The notes under the pieces were generated by a model. It was not told the origin of the DNA, made no database searches, and saw only the letters and a program-made list of their open reading frames with translations. DNA of 64,000 nt from contig NZ_SCWA01000014.1 in the NCBI RefSeq assembly GCF_004359615.1, forward strand, positions 1 through 64,000. The letters run 5' to 3'. Positions 1 through 7,893 of the stretch are shown piece by piece. Within the stretch, counting starts at the first letter, position 1, and each line of letters opens with the position of its first letter. Both the position numbers and the translations under genes were made by a program. This DNA comes from Macrococcus brunensis. GTDB lineage: Bacteria > Bacillota > Bacilli > Staphylococcales > Staphylococcaceae.

Positions 1-21
1 CTGTGAATCCGGTCTGATCAT
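1..21 (-). CDS. possible start of a minus-strand gene leaving the window
   Basis: An ATG on the minus strand at 21 is preceded by a GGGGGAG ribosome-binding site about 7 nt upstream and stays open for 7 codons to the window edge. All neighbours run on the same strand, so a downstream gene is plausible. A competing reading is the last 14 codons of a plus-strand gene ending with TAA at 44-46. Nothing can be said about the product. Confidence 0.25.
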
Positions 22-70
22 TGAACGACTCCCCCTGTTTCCTTAAGTTTAAATGATGAGAACAAAATAA

Positions 71-97
71 AGAACATGAATTTCAAAATTCATGTTC
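71..97 (-). terminator. probable fabI terminator
   Basis: Near-perfect hairpin with 12-13 bp arms (AGAACATGAATTT and its complement) and a very short loop. On the minus strand it is followed by a T-rich tail (TTTATTTTGTT). It lies about 100 bp beyond the fabI stop. A second weak hairpin with a T run on the plus strand is at 174-201. Confidence 0.55.
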
Positions 98-199
98 TCT
101 AAAAGATTTTTATTCAATTGCGATTCTCCTTTAATTATCAGAATAATCGTAGATTATTAAAGGGGATTTTCAGTGGCCTTTCAGCAGAAGGTCTCTTTT

Positions 200-970
200 T
201 TAGCGGACGATATGATAACCGGAATCCACGTGAATGTTCTCACCTGTAACACCGCTGGATAGATCACTAAGTAAATAAGCTGCCGTACGTCCGACATCAA
301 TGATATCGACATTACGTTTTAACGGGGCACGTTCTTCTACTTGATGAAGAATAGTGCTTAAGCCACCGACACCTTTCGCACTGACTGTACGAATAGGACC
401 TGCTGAAATAGCATTGACACGAATACCTTGAGCGCCTAAATCTAGTGCCAGATAGCGGACATTTGATTCAAGTGATGCTTTTGCCACACCCATGACATTA
501 TAGTTCTCAATTGCGATTTCGCCGCCCAGGTAAGTCGTTGTAACGATACTGCCGTTCTCTGCCATGATTTTGCTTGCTTCACGCGCAGCAATCGTCAGTG
601 AATATGAACTGATGCTGTGTGCTTTTAAGAAACCCTCACGAGATGTCTCTGAAAAACGCCCGCGTAAGTCTTCAGGATCAGCAAAGGCAATTGAGTGATA
701 TACCCCGTTGATTTTTCCTGTCTGACCGATTTCTTCGAATGCTTTAATAATAGAAGCATCATCTTCTGCATCACATTGAACTACGAGTGCCCCACTATTG
801 TTTTTTAAGTCAGGCAGCAGCTTAAGAATCGCTTCTTTTGAACGCTCCTTACGGTATGTGAAGATCACTTCTGCTCCTGCTGCGTCCAGCACTTGTGCTA
901 CGCCGTATCCGATACTGCGCTTGTTGGCTACACCCATAATGACAAAGCGCTGATTTTCTAAATTTAACAT
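200..970 (-). CDS. fabI: enoyl-[acyl-carrier-protein] reductase FabI
   Basis: Catalyses the last, NAD(P)H-dependent reduction of each cycle of type II fatty-acid elongation; the FabI family is the triclosan target. The 256-residue protein is full length for the family. It shows a Rossmann-type N-terminus (GVANKRSIGYG) and the FabI active-site residues Tyr147, Tyr157 and Lys164 at the same numbers used for S. aureus FabI. ATG has a GAGAGGG site upstream. A FapR-type palindrome at 991-1010 overlaps the likely promoter, so repression by the lipid regulator FapR is expected. It is transcribed alone, with a hairpin downstream at 71-97. Confidence 0.97.
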   Translation of the reverse strand: MLNLENQRFVIMGVANKRSIGYGVAQVLDAAGAEVIFTYRKERSKEAILKLLPDLKNNSGALVVQCDAEDDASIIKAFEEIGQTGKINGVYHSIAFADPEDLRGRFSETSREGFLKAHSISSYSLTIAAREASKIMAENGSIVTTTYLGGEIAIENYNVMGVAKASLESNVRYLALDLGAQGIRVNAISAGPIRTVSAKGVGGLSTILHQVEERAPLKRNVDIIDVGRTAAYLLSDLSSGVTGENIHVDSGYHIVR

Positions 971-990
971 GCTATCCCTCTCATTCTTAA

Positions 991-1035
991 ATTAGTACCT
1001 ACTACTAATTTATCGATAATACGCTCATATTGCAA
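991..1035 (-). promoter_or_regulatory. fabI promoter with FapR-type operator
   Basis: The stretch 991-1010 reads ATTAGTACCTACTACTAATT, close to the FapR operator pattern (TTAGTACC followed by an inverted half). A candidate -35 TTGCAA (1030-1035) lies 17 nt from TAAATT, which the operator overlaps. A related site precedes fabH at 22498-22518. Regulator assignment rests on motif similarity only. Confidence 0.72.
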
Positions 1036-1043
1036 GAAATAGT

Positions 1044-1081
1044 GAAAGTGTCGCGAATTTTAATCCATTCGCGACACTTTC
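1044..1081 (-). terminator. hairpin terminator after the CPA2 antiporter
   Basis: Perfect 15-bp stem (GAAAGTGTCGCGAAT and its complement) with an 8-nt loop, 12 bp past the antiporter stop. The T tail is modest on both strands, so it may act as a bidirectional terminator separating the antiporter from the fabI promoter. Confidence 0.7.
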
Positions 1082-1092
1082 ATTCATTTTAT

Positions 1093-2925
1093 TCAGAAGA
1101 GTTCCAGTTCTCGTTTCAGCTGGTCCACATACTGTCTGCTACCCGTCACAATCAGACGGTCTTTAAAGTGCAGCTCAGTGTCACCATGCGGTACGATAGA
1201 ATTATTATTGCGCAGAATACGGACGAAGATGATATTGCCGCCGAACGGGAATTCGCGGAGTGTCATCTCGTGATAACGCGTATTCAGCATTTCGATCTCG
1301 TAAAGTGAAGACTCGACGTTTGATAACAGGCTGAGCATATTCGGTGATTCGATCATGCTCTTCAGCAATGTTTTAGTACTGTCAAACTCATTGAAGATTT
1401 CAACACCTGCTGCCTGTAACTCGGCATCTTCGCCGGCATTCGCCTGACGACAGATGACGCGCTCAACACCATGTGCTTTCGCCATTAAAGCAACTTTGAC
1501 ATTAATATGTGTATCGTTTGCCGAGCAGACGACGATATCATTATCAAAAAGTCCTGCTGCTTCAAGAATCTCAGGCGCGTACTCTTCAATTTCAATGACA
1601 TCTAAGTCTGTAATTTCCTGCTTATAGTTGTTATTTTCTAGATAGTACAGCGTCGGATGATAAAGTTCAGTGTTAAACGTCTGGGCAATCGGCACCGATA
1701 ACTGGTTCTTGCCGATAAATGCGATGTTAATAATTCTTTCTTCACTGATCTCAACCGGAAACAGCTTCTTGAAGAATACAGGCACAATGACACACGTAAT
1801 GATGGCACTTAAAATCATTGTACCGGACAATGTATTGGAAATAGTCCCCAGTTGTTCAGCAAGCTTAGCGCTGACGATAACGAGTGAGAGTGTTGAAGTA
1901 AGCAGGAAAGAAGAGGCTAAAACCGTCTTCTTGTCATACCATTTCATTAAAACACTCAGTGGAATCACTTTCGTCAGGAAGAAGATGACGAAAAGGATCG
2001 GAATGATGAGCAAAATCGATGGATCCTTCAGCAGTTCACGAATATTCAAGTCGACACCGACCATGATGAAGAAAATCGGTATGAAGAAACCATAGCCGAA
2101 TGAATCAAGCTTATGAATCATATCTTTATCAGGACCCAGTAAGCTGACGACGACCCCTGCTAGGAATGCACCGAGAATATTCTCTGCACCGACCCCTTCT
2201 GCTAATGTAACGAGCAGAATAATCATGGCAAAGACCGCACGGATACCGATCTGAGTTGTCCCTTCCAACAATTTATGGATAAGTTTAGATTTCTTGAAAT
2301 AGCCACCCATGAAATAGAAGATCGCTGTAAAGACAACCAGGATACCGATCAGCCAGATAGGAGAATCTCCTTTAGCGTGAAGTGTCCCGTAGACGGTCAG
2401 TAGCAGCATCGTAGCAAGGTCTGCTATAACAGCAACTAACAGAATAATCTGCCCGATTGACGTTTTCAGCAGATTCATTTCTTTCAATGTCGGTACGACG
2501 ACACCGAGCGAAATAGTCGAGATAATAATGACCATCAAGAAGACATCATCTACCAGCCCGACCCATTTCAGAATGTAAGCTGCCAGAAGAGAGAGCAGAA
2601 ATATCGCTGCAAATATCGTTGAGGTCAGAAGGAGTCGATTTGGTTCCTTGGATTTAGACTTACTGTCCTTATTTGACTTAAATGCAGAGAAGTCAATCTC
2701 AACTCCACTTAGGAACATCAGGAAGATGACGCCGAGTGTGGACAGGATATTTAAAACTTCGTTCGGTTCAACGAGATTCAGCACAGATTTACCGATCAGA
2801 ATCCCCATCAGAATCTCTGCTACGACCACCGGCAGAAAATTCAGATGCAGACGATTGACCAGTAAAGGCGTAATAAGCGCTGTCATCACGATGATGACAA
2901 GCGATAACATATGATGATGTTCCAT
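1093..2925 (-). CDS. CPA2-family monovalent cation:proton antiporter with RCK domains
   Basis: A 610-residue membrane protein. Residues 1 to about 400 are a polytopic Na+/H+ or K+/H+ exchanger domain of the CPA2 (KefB/GerN-like) type. From about residue 405 there is a cytosolic TrkA-N-like Rossmann region (beginning NIAFIGKNQ). The end, about 530-610, looks like a TrkA-C ligand-binding domain (IVPHGDTELHFKDRLIV). This layout fits efflux gated by nucleotide or ligand binding. It is single and followed by a hairpin at 1044-1081. In S. aureus, as recalled, a homologue sits at the same place beside fabI. Ion preference cannot be read from the sequence. Confidence 0.88.
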   Translation of the reverse strand: MEHHHMLSLVIIVMTALITPLLVNRLHLNFLPVVVAEILMGILIGKSVLNLVEPNEVLNILSTLGVIFLMFLSGVEIDFSAFKSNKDSKSKSKEPNRLLLTSTIFAAIFLLSLLAAYILKWVGLVDDVFLMVIIISTISLGVVVPTLKEMNLLKTSIGQIILLVAVIADLATMLLLTVYGTLHAKGDSPIWLIGILVVFTAIFYFMGGYFKKSKLIHKLLEGTTQIGIRAVFAMIILLVTLAEGVGAENILGAFLAGVVVSLLGPDKDMIHKLDSFGYGFFIPIFFIMVGVDLNIRELLKDPSILLIIPILFVIFFLTKVIPLSVLMKWYDKKTVLASSFLLTSTLSLVIVSAKLAEQLGTISNTLSGTMILSAIITCVIVPVFFKKLFPVEISEERIINIAFIGKNQLSVPIAQTFNTELYHPTLYYLENNNYKQEITDLDVIEIEEYAPEILEAAGLFDNDIVVCSANDTHINVKVALMAKAHGVERVICRQANAGEDAELQAAGVEIFNEFDSTKTLLKSMIESPNMLSLLSNVESSLYEIEMLNTRYHEMTLREFPFGGNIIFVRILRNNNSIVPHGDTELHFKDRLIVTGSRQYVDQLKRELELF

Positions 2926-2961
2926 ATTTACCTCCTATTTATAAAAAATCAATTTATTATA

Positions 2962-3816
2962 TCATATTGGTATGACAAAACTTAAATCATGTGGCACTGG
3001 TGCCTGACTAGTCATTATCTGTTTGGTAACTGGATGTCTAAATGTCACTTGAAAAGCGTGGAGTGCCTGGCGCTTTAATGAATGATCAGTCCCATAAAGC
3101 GTATCGCCTAATAGCGGATGACCGATCGCTTTAAAATGAACACGAATCTGGTGGGTCCTGCCTGTATGCAGTCTGACAAGTGCGACAGAATAATCATGGC
3201 GTATCAGCGTCAGATAACTCGTCAGCGCAGGTTTGCCGTCAGGCGCTGTCACACGCTCGATAATTGACTCTGACTTGCGTCTGATTGGGAGATCAATGGT
3301 TCCGCGTACAGGCAGCTGACCTGTTACCGCACATAGATACAGCTTATCGATGATACCCGTCATCCAGTGATGAATCAGCTGGTGTTTGGCAAATATAACG
3401 ACACCGCTTGTCTGCCTGTCGAGTCTCGTGACGATATGCGGGATGCCAGTTGTGCCTGTCTGCTCGAAATGAAATAACACGCGTTCCAGTAAGCTGTCGT
3501 GCGGGTGTAGCTGTGAAGGCATCGTCGACACCCCGGCCGGCTTGTTGACGATACAAAGCGCTTCGTCTTCATAAAGAATCGTTAATGGCCCTGTGCTGGG
3601 CACGAGACTTGCACTCGGTGTTTCTGCCGGTAATCGGACGGTGACAATATCACCCGGCATAACAGTCGCACGCACAGTTTTTTTATCACCATTAACTAAA
3701 AGAGCGCCATTCAGCTTGATGGCGCTCAGACTTTTTTTTGATATAGACTGCTCTGCTAAAAAGGTGCGCAGAAGCATCTGTTCAGTTACTTGAAATTTAA
3801 GTTCCATATTATTCAC
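2962..3816 (-). CDS. RluA/RluD-family RNA pseudouridine synthase
   Basis: Predicted to isomerise uridine to pseudouridine in rRNA or tRNA. It carries an S4-like N-terminal segment (about residues 15-60) and the family motif with the catalytic Asp ([14 protein letters not shown], near residue 135). The tail motif RTHQIRVHF is also typical. The GTG at 3816 overlaps the nadK stop. An internal ATG at 3807 would remove the overlap, and the start is uncertain between them. It is the last gene of a relQ-nadK-pseudouridine synthase run. Its exact RNA target cannot be assigned. Confidence 0.9.
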   Translation of the reverse strand: MNNMELKFQVTEQMLLRTFLAEQSISKKSLSAIKLNGALLVNGDKKTVRATVMPGDIVTVRLPAETPSASLVPSTGPLTILYEDEALCIVNKPAGVSTMPSQLHPHDSLLERVLFHFEQTGTTGIPHIVTRLDRQTSGVVIFAKHQLIHHWMTGIIDKLYLCAVTGQLPVRGTIDLPIRRKSESIIERVTAPDGKPALTSYLTLIRHDYSVALVRLHTGRTHQIRVHFKAIGHPLLGDTLYGTDHSLKRQALHAFQVTFRHPVTKQIMTSQAPVPHDLSFVIPI

Positions 3817-4606
3817 TCGCTATAAAGGAATCGTGCACGCGTTTCCAGAACGGGAATGGGCGGAAACGAGCAAACCTGATTTTTTCATCTGCAACGCGGT
3901 ACTGAATGGATTTAATACCTTGATGTTCACTTGTAATGTGATCAATCGTCAACATAAACTTCCCTTTGTTGACCGGCGTAACGTGCAATGTATGATGTTT
4001 CGGTAAAATCAGCGGACTACCCACTGTTCTGAACACCCGGTTGTTGATAGACGCTATCTCTGTCATCTGCATTGCCTCGAGTGACGGATGCATCAGTGCG
4101 CCGCCCAGCGCTTTATTATAGGCTGTAGAACCACTTGGTGTAGACAGACAGAGTCCGTCTCCTCTGAAACGTTCGAAGTGCTGACCCCGGATATCTACAT
4201 CAACGACCAGTGTGGCACCATTATGTGTTTTGATGGTGGCTTCGTTCAGAGCCAGGAAACGGGTCTCACGGCCTTGTTCATAACGCACAATCGTTTCGAT
4301 GAGCGGATATTCAATTCGCAGCATCGGTTCATTCTTAATCGCAATGACCAGTTTTTCCACTTCATGCGGCAGCCAGTCTGCATAGAACCCTAGATGGCCG
4401 GTATGTATACCGACGAAACTGCAATCATCCAGACGATGACTATATGTATGGAATGCCTGGAGGAGTGTACCGTCACCTCCGACAGAGATGACGATGTCCG
4501 GTGCCTCGGTATCCTCAATCATTTCGAAGTCCTTCATATAACTCATCATCTTCTGTTTAAGGGCATCACTTTTCGAATCGCCTTTAGATAATATCGCAAA
4601 TTTCAT
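3809..4606 (-). CDS. nadK: NAD kinase
   Basis: Phosphorylates NAD to NADP using ATP, the only route to NADP in most bacteria. The 265-residue protein has the GGDGTLL motif near residue 45 and the NEATIKTHN segment near residue 122, both characteristic of the family. It starts 11 bp downstream of relQ with an AAGGAG site, so the two are co-transcribed. It slightly overlaps the following pseudouridine synthase gene. This relQ-nadK pairing is also seen in Bacillus and Staphylococcus. Confidence 0.96.
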   Translation of the reverse strand: MKFAILSKGDSKSDALKQKMMSYMKDFEMIEDTEAPDIVISVGGDGTLLQAFHTYSHRLDDCSFVGIHTGHLGFYADWLPHEVEKLVIAIKNEPMLRIEYPLIETIVRYEQGRETRFLALNEATIKTHNGATLVVDVDIRGQHFERFRGDGLCLSTPSGSTAYNKALGGALMHPSLEAMQMTEIASINNRVFRTVGSPLILPKHHTLHVTPVNKGKFMLTIDHITSEHQGIKSIQYRVADEKIRFARFRPFPFWKRVHDSFIASE

Positions 4607-4617
4607 ATGCGTTCTCC

Positions 4618-5241
4618 TTATCGTTCACTTCGTTGTTCGGTATAGAACTTCTGTGCCTCAATGATCTCTTCGCGAATCTCAGACATCTCCTGATCCAGAA
4701 GATAGGCCGCTTCAGCCGCATTTTCCAGACGTGTCTGTATCTGCGGTGGATAATCACCATCATATTTATAACGGAGCGTATGCTCAATCGTTGCCCAGAA
4801 ATTCATAGCAAGTGTACGGATCTGAATCTCAGCCAGAATAAACTTCTGCCCGTCAAGCGTCTCAATCGGATACCGGATGATGACATGGTAAGAACGATAG
4901 CCGCTTTCCTTTGTTTCTTTAATGTAGTCACGCTCTTCAACCACTTCGAAATCCTTGCGGTCACGAAGCAGCTGAACAACCGTGTCGATGTCATCAACAA
5001 ACTGACACATCAGTCTGAGTCCAGCAATATCATACATCTCTTCAGACAGTTTATCGAATGGAATTCCCCTTTGGTTGGCTTTCTCGATAATACTCGGAAT
5101 CGGCTTCACACGACCTGTCACAAATTCTATCGGTGAAGATAACCCTGCAGAATGATATTGCTTCCGGATTCCTTTTAATTTCATCTTAAGTTCATCAATC
5201 GCCTGTTTATAAGGCGCTAAAAATATGTCCCATTGATTCAT
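4618..5241 (-). CDS. relQ: small alarmone synthetase RelQ (GTP pyrophosphokinase)
   Basis: Synthetase-only member of the RelA/SpoT family making (p)ppGpp from ATP and GTP/GDP. At 207 residues it has the single synthetase domain and no HD hydrolase part. Visible motifs are [10 protein letters not shown] (about residue 70), [11 protein letters not shown] (about 105) and the [14 protein letters not shown] segment (about 140), which form the catalytic site. The ATG follows AAGGGGTGAG. It lies between the UPF0738 gene and nadK. In S. aureus RelQ responds to cell-wall stress; the same role here is inference. Confidence 0.95.
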   Translation of the reverse strand: MNQWDIFLAPYKQAIDELKMKLKGIRKQYHSAGLSSPIEFVTGRVKPIPSIIEKANQRGIPFDKLSEEMYDIAGLRLMCQFVDDIDTVVQLLRDRKDFEVVEERDYIKETKESGYRSYHVIIRYPIETLDGQKFILAEIQIRTLAMNFWATIEHTLRYKYDGDYPPQIQTRLENAAEAAYLLDQEMSEIREEIIEAQKFYTEQRSER

Positions 5242-5255
5242 ACGGGCTCACCCCT

Positions 5256-5600
5256 TTATAACGCGAATACCTCTTCTACTTTTTCAGTAAACGCTTTGCC
5301 GTAGTTATGGTTATCTTTAATGTTGTCGAGCAGCAGCTCAAACTCTTCTGTGAAGCGCACAAGTTCAATCGTTCCGTATAAATACCAATCCTTGTCCTTA
5401 TACTGGTTCATCATCTCCCATGTTTCTTCTACGAAACGGAGATGCTGGTAGCGTTCACCATCATCCAGCTGATAGACGAACTGAAAATGGTCGCTATCTG
5501 TGATCATCTGACCTGTTGCGGTCAGTTCAAGTGGTTCTTCTGCTGTAAAGACATGAACCTGGTCATTCACTAACTTGATTTCATTAACATGTAAATTCAT
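5256..5600 (-). CDS. UPF0738 family protein
   Basis: A 114-residue soluble acidic protein of unknown function. From memory it aligns along its length with the staphylococcal UPF0738 protein: it shares INEIK/VNEIK at the start, the LDDG-Y core, FVEETWEM and the LDNIK-NNYGK tail. The start was moved to the ATG at 5600, which has an AAAGGAG site. The longer reading from 5624 would include that site. It lies 14 bp before relQ and is probably in the same transcript. No catalytic motif is visible. Confidence 0.85.
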   Translation of the reverse strand: MNLHVNEIKLVNDQVHVFTAEEPLELTATGQMITDSDHFQFVYQLDDGERYQHLRFVEETWEMMNQYKDKDWYLYGTIELVRFTEEFELLLDNIKDNHNYGKAFTEKVEEVFAL

Positions 5601-5716
5601 TATAATCTCTCCTTTGACAAACATATTTTATCATAAAAAAGCGCTTCAATATAGAGAATCCCTCTGACTTTACTTCAAATAGATTGTCCGCCATAATAAT
5701 TGTTGGAGGGGATAAC

Positions 5717-6307
5717 GTGGAAGAATTAGAAATCGAATTTAAAAATTTAATCGATTACCCTGTATACGATCGTCTCAGAAATACTTACTTTAAAGAAGCA
5801 GCTGTGATTACACAGACGAATTTTTATATTGATAATACGCATGAAGAGATTGCTGCAGCTCGTATAGCTCTTCGTATACGCGATACAGGTGACAGCCTGA
5901 TGATGACGCTGAAAGTCCCGCAGGAAGTGGGCATTATGGAATACCATAGTAAGATTAATCCGACCATGCTGGATGATGAGCATATCAACCAGCATGAACT
6001 TCCTGATAATATCAGACAGCAGCTGGAATCACGCGGGATTGATGTAGACTCTCTTTACATTGTCGGTGCTTTGTCGACAGAACGTCGCGAAATTCCATAT
6101 GACGGCGGTCTGCTCGTTCTAGATGCCAGCCACTACCTCGATACAGAAGATTTTGAGCTTGAATATGAAGTGTCAGATTACGAAAGTGGCCTGGAGAAAT
6201 TTGAGAAATTCCTTTTTCAGCAAGGCATTCAGTCGAAGAAACCACTTAATAAAATACAGCGGTTTTATGCGAGACATAAAGCGCTTACAAGCAAATCACT
6301 TTCATAA
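5717..6307 (+). CDS. CYTH domain protein (YjbK-like)
   Basis: CYTH-domain phosphohydrolases act on triphosphates held by a tunnel of acidic and basic residues. The defining ExExK motif is at the N-terminus (EELEIEFKN). The 196-residue length fits the YjbK group. A GTG start at 5717 is chosen because GGAGGGG sits 6 nt upstream; the open frame extends to 5684 but without a site. It is transcribed away from relQ, as YjbK is from the relQ homologue in Bacillus. A link to alarmone or inorganic triphosphate metabolism is inference from family and context. Confidence 0.88.
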   Translation: MEELEIEFKNLIDYPVYDRLRNTYFKEAAVITQTNFYIDNTHEEIAAARIALRIRDTGDSLMMTLKVPQEVGIMEYHSKINPTMLDDEHINQHELPDNIRQQLESRGIDVDSLYIVGALSTERREIPYDGGLLVLDASHYLDTEDFELEYEVSDYESGLEKFEKFLFQQGIQSKKPLNKIQRFYARHKALTSKSLS

Positions 6308-6346
6308 TTCCATATAAGTGATATATTAAAGTAAAGGACGAAAATT

Positions 6347-6715
6347 ATGGTCACACCTTATGAAGCAATCGGACAGGAAACGCTTGAAGCTGTAATCGAT
6401 CGCTTCTACTCTTATGTAGAGGCTGATTCCAGAATCAACCACCTTTTCCCAGGTGACTTTGCAGAGACTGCCCGCAAACAGAAGCAATTTTTAACACAGT
6501 TTTTAGGAGGACCTGCGCTCTATACCGAAGAGCATGGTCATCCTATGCTCAGAATGCGCCATCTTCCTTTTAAAATCACGACATTCGAACGTGATGCCTG
6601 GGTCGACAATATGACCCGAGCACTGAATGATTTCGATATGGACAGTGAACTCAGAGCATTTATATTGGAGCGTCTCGAAATGACAGCCACACATATGGTG
6701 AATTCTGAAGACTAA
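6347..6715 (+). CDS. truncated haemoglobin (YjbI-like, group II)
   Basis: A 122-residue globin of the truncated (2-on-2) type: it has the F-x-Y pair near the start (FYSYVEAD), the QKQFLTQFLGGP segment of the E helix and HLPFKIT, which holds the proximal His. Such proteins bind O2 or NO and are tied to oxidative or nitrosative stress. It starts 40 bp after the CYTH gene and 14 bp before spxH. The adjacency yjbK-yjbI-yjbH is conserved in Bacillus and Staphylococcus, suggesting a function with thiol-stress control. Confidence 0.93.
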   Translation: MVTPYEAIGQETLEAVIDRFYSYVEADSRINHLFPGDFAETARKQKQFLTQFLGGPALYTEEHGHPMLRMRHLPFKITTFERDAWVDNMTRALNDFDMDSELRAFILERLEMTATHMVNSED

Positions 6716-6729
6716 ATGTAGGTGATAGC

Positions 6730-7509
6730 ATGAAACCTTTACAGCTTATAGAATGTCAGACGAATATTCCGCTGCAGCCTTTAAAGAAGATTGAAATCTA
6801 TTCTTTTTTCGATCCATTCTGTAAGGACAGCTGGGAACTGAAGTGTATTCTTCGTAAACTGCAAATTGAATATAACCAGTATATTGAGATTAAACATATC
6901 TTACTGCCTACTCTGCGTATATTGACGAAATGTCAGGCACAGAGTACGACGGAAGACGATAATATCGCACTCGCTTATAAGGCAGCAGAACTACAGGGAC
7001 GTAAAAAAGCATCCATGTTTCTGCGTTCCCTGCAAAACGAGACGATGACAAAGAATGATATTATTACGCGCGACCTTCTGATGCAGTCGGCAGAAAAAGC
7101 CAGACTTGATCTGGATACGTATGCTGAGGATATAAGAAGTACACACGTCACGAACTCATTAAAAATCGATCAGCATATCGCGCGTGAAATGGAAGTGACG
7201 ATGTCTCCTACTCTCGTGTTTTTCAATGAGAATTACGAGGACGATGGACTTAAAGTAGAAGGGGTCCAGCCTTACGCCATTTACACGTATATTATCAATG
7301 AGCTCATCGAAATGGATATCGAGAAGGAGCTGCCTCCTACTATTTTCGACTATATCACGCAGCATGAACTTGTAAGTGAAACAGAACTTGAGATTATTTA
7401 CGAATGGCCAAAGAAAATACTCGACCGTGAACTAAAGAAACTGAAGTTAATGAGTAAAATAGAAGAAGTCTGTTATAACGAGAATAAATACTGGCGAAAA
7501 AAAGAGTGA
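6730..7509 (+). CDS. spxH: SpxH (YjbH), adaptor for ClpXP degradation of Spx
   Basis: DsbA-fold adaptor that binds Spx and delivers it to ClpXP. The 259-residue protein has the family signature near residue 25 (YSFFDPF), KCQAQST near 75, and a basic C-terminus. The family's thioredoxin-like cysteine pair is reduced to one cysteine: Cys31 followed by Lys, Asp and Ser34. It sits 14 bp after the globin gene with a GTAGGTGATAG ribosome site. It is followed by a strong terminator. Its client Spx is encoded 4 kb away at 11579-11974. Confidence 0.95.
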   Translation: MKPLQLIECQTNIPLQPLKKIEIYSFFDPFCKDSWELKCILRKLQIEYNQYIEIKHILLPTLRILTKCQAQSTTEDDNIALAYKAAELQGRKKASMFLRSLQNETMTKNDIITRDLLMQSAEKARLDLDTYAEDIRSTHVTNSLKIDQHIAREMEVTMSPTLVFFNENYEDDGLKVEGVQPYAIYTYIINELIEMDIEKELPPTIFDYITQHELVSETELEIIYEWPKKILDRELKKLKLMSKIEEVCYNENKYWRKKE

Positions 7510-7536
7510 CCTTTCAGATGAGAGGTCACTCTTTTT
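7501..7536 (+). terminator. spxH terminator
   Basis: Inverted repeat GAGTGACCT / AGGTCACTC with a 10-nt loop, followed by CTTTTTG. The left arm overlaps the last spxH codons, a common arrangement. Confidence 0.88.
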
Positions 7537-7553
7537 GTATGAAGAGGCTGTAA

Positions 7554-7677
7554 AGTCTAGCAGATCTTGTTTGCTAGGCTTTATTCATGTGATTCACTGC
7601 TTTTTTTCTACGTATCGTCCCGCAGATCCTGTTTCCGGGACGTTGCTCATGCGCTACATTGCTTTTTGCTTATATTA
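7554..7677. repeat. two tandem 62-bp hairpin units with covarying stems
   Basis: Two imperfect copies start at about 7554 and 7616. Each has a conserved core CAGATC(T/C)TGTTT flanked by a stem, then a conserved TCATG and (A/C)(C/T)TGCTTTTT tail. The stem of copy 1 pairs CTAGCA with TGCTAG; that of copy 2 pairs GTCCCG with CGGGAC. Sequence changed on both sides while pairing was kept. No convincing reading frame covers it. It lies between the spxH terminator and RsaE, where S. aureus is recalled to encode an opposite-strand RNA (RsaF). Confidence 0.7.
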
Positions 7678-7711
7678 AGTCACCCCACTACCTCCCTCTT
7701 AAAAAAAGCCA

Positions 7712-7810
7712 TAAAAAAATACCGTGTCTGTATACACGGCATTTTAAACAAAGGGGATGGGAGAAATTTTCACTCAAACAAAGGGGTATGTTTGGTATGT
7801 GATAAATTTC
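7712..7810 (-). ncRNA. rsaE: small regulatory RNA RsaE (RoxS)
   Basis: The minus-strand sequence matches, from memory, the conserved staphylococcal/Bacillus RNA RsaE/RoxS. The 5' end reads GAAATTTATCACATAC, then an ACATACCCCTTTGTTTG loop, TTTCTCCCATCCCCTTTG, and a closing terminator stem CCGTGT/ACACGG with a seven-T run (7711-7740). Its place between yjbH/spxH and pepF is the same as in S. aureus. A promoter at 7819-7847 sets the 5' end near 7810, giving about 99 nt. The C-rich loops pair with ribosome-binding sites of target mRNAs. In S. aureus and B. subtilis it represses central, arginine and peptide-uptake genes and is redox controlled. Confidence 0.92.
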
Positions 7811-7818
7811 ATATTGGT

Positions 7819-7847
7819 AATATATCATGATTTTTAAATCATCGCAA
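7819..7847 (-). promoter_or_regulatory. RsaE promoter
   Basis: On the minus strand TTGCGA (7842-7847) and TATATT (7819-7824) are separated by exactly 17 nt, with the RNA 5' end 8 nt beyond. The first transcribed bases contain TGTGATAAATTTCATA on the plus strand (7798-7813), one base from a TGTGA-N6-TCACA Fnr/Rex-like box. Whether this is an operator or only part of the conserved RNA is open. Confidence 0.7.
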
Positions 7848-7893
7848 CGATATATATCCAACTTCACATTATTGTCATAATGAAAACGTTTTA

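Noticed and set aside
174-201. Plus-strand hairpin with a T run near the fabI stop
   Set aside because: The stem is short with a G-U pair and there is no plus-strand gene to end. The stronger hairpin at 71-97 fits the fabI transcript better.
1030-1308. Plus-strand open frame overlapping the antiporter gene, and many similar antisense frames across the window
   Set aside because: They lie opposite confidently identified genes, lack ribosome sites and have composition typical of shadow frames.
7711-7740. Hairpin with T run taken as the pepF terminator
   Set aside because: A complete promoter (7819-7847) lies between pepF and this hairpin, and the transcript between them matches RsaE, so the hairpin belongs to that RNA.
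7757-7837. 26-codon plus-strand frame with an AAGGGG directly before its ATG
   Set aside because: The spacing from the ribosome-like site to ATG is zero, and the whole stretch is the complement of the RsaE RNA, whose G-rich complement explains the apparent site.
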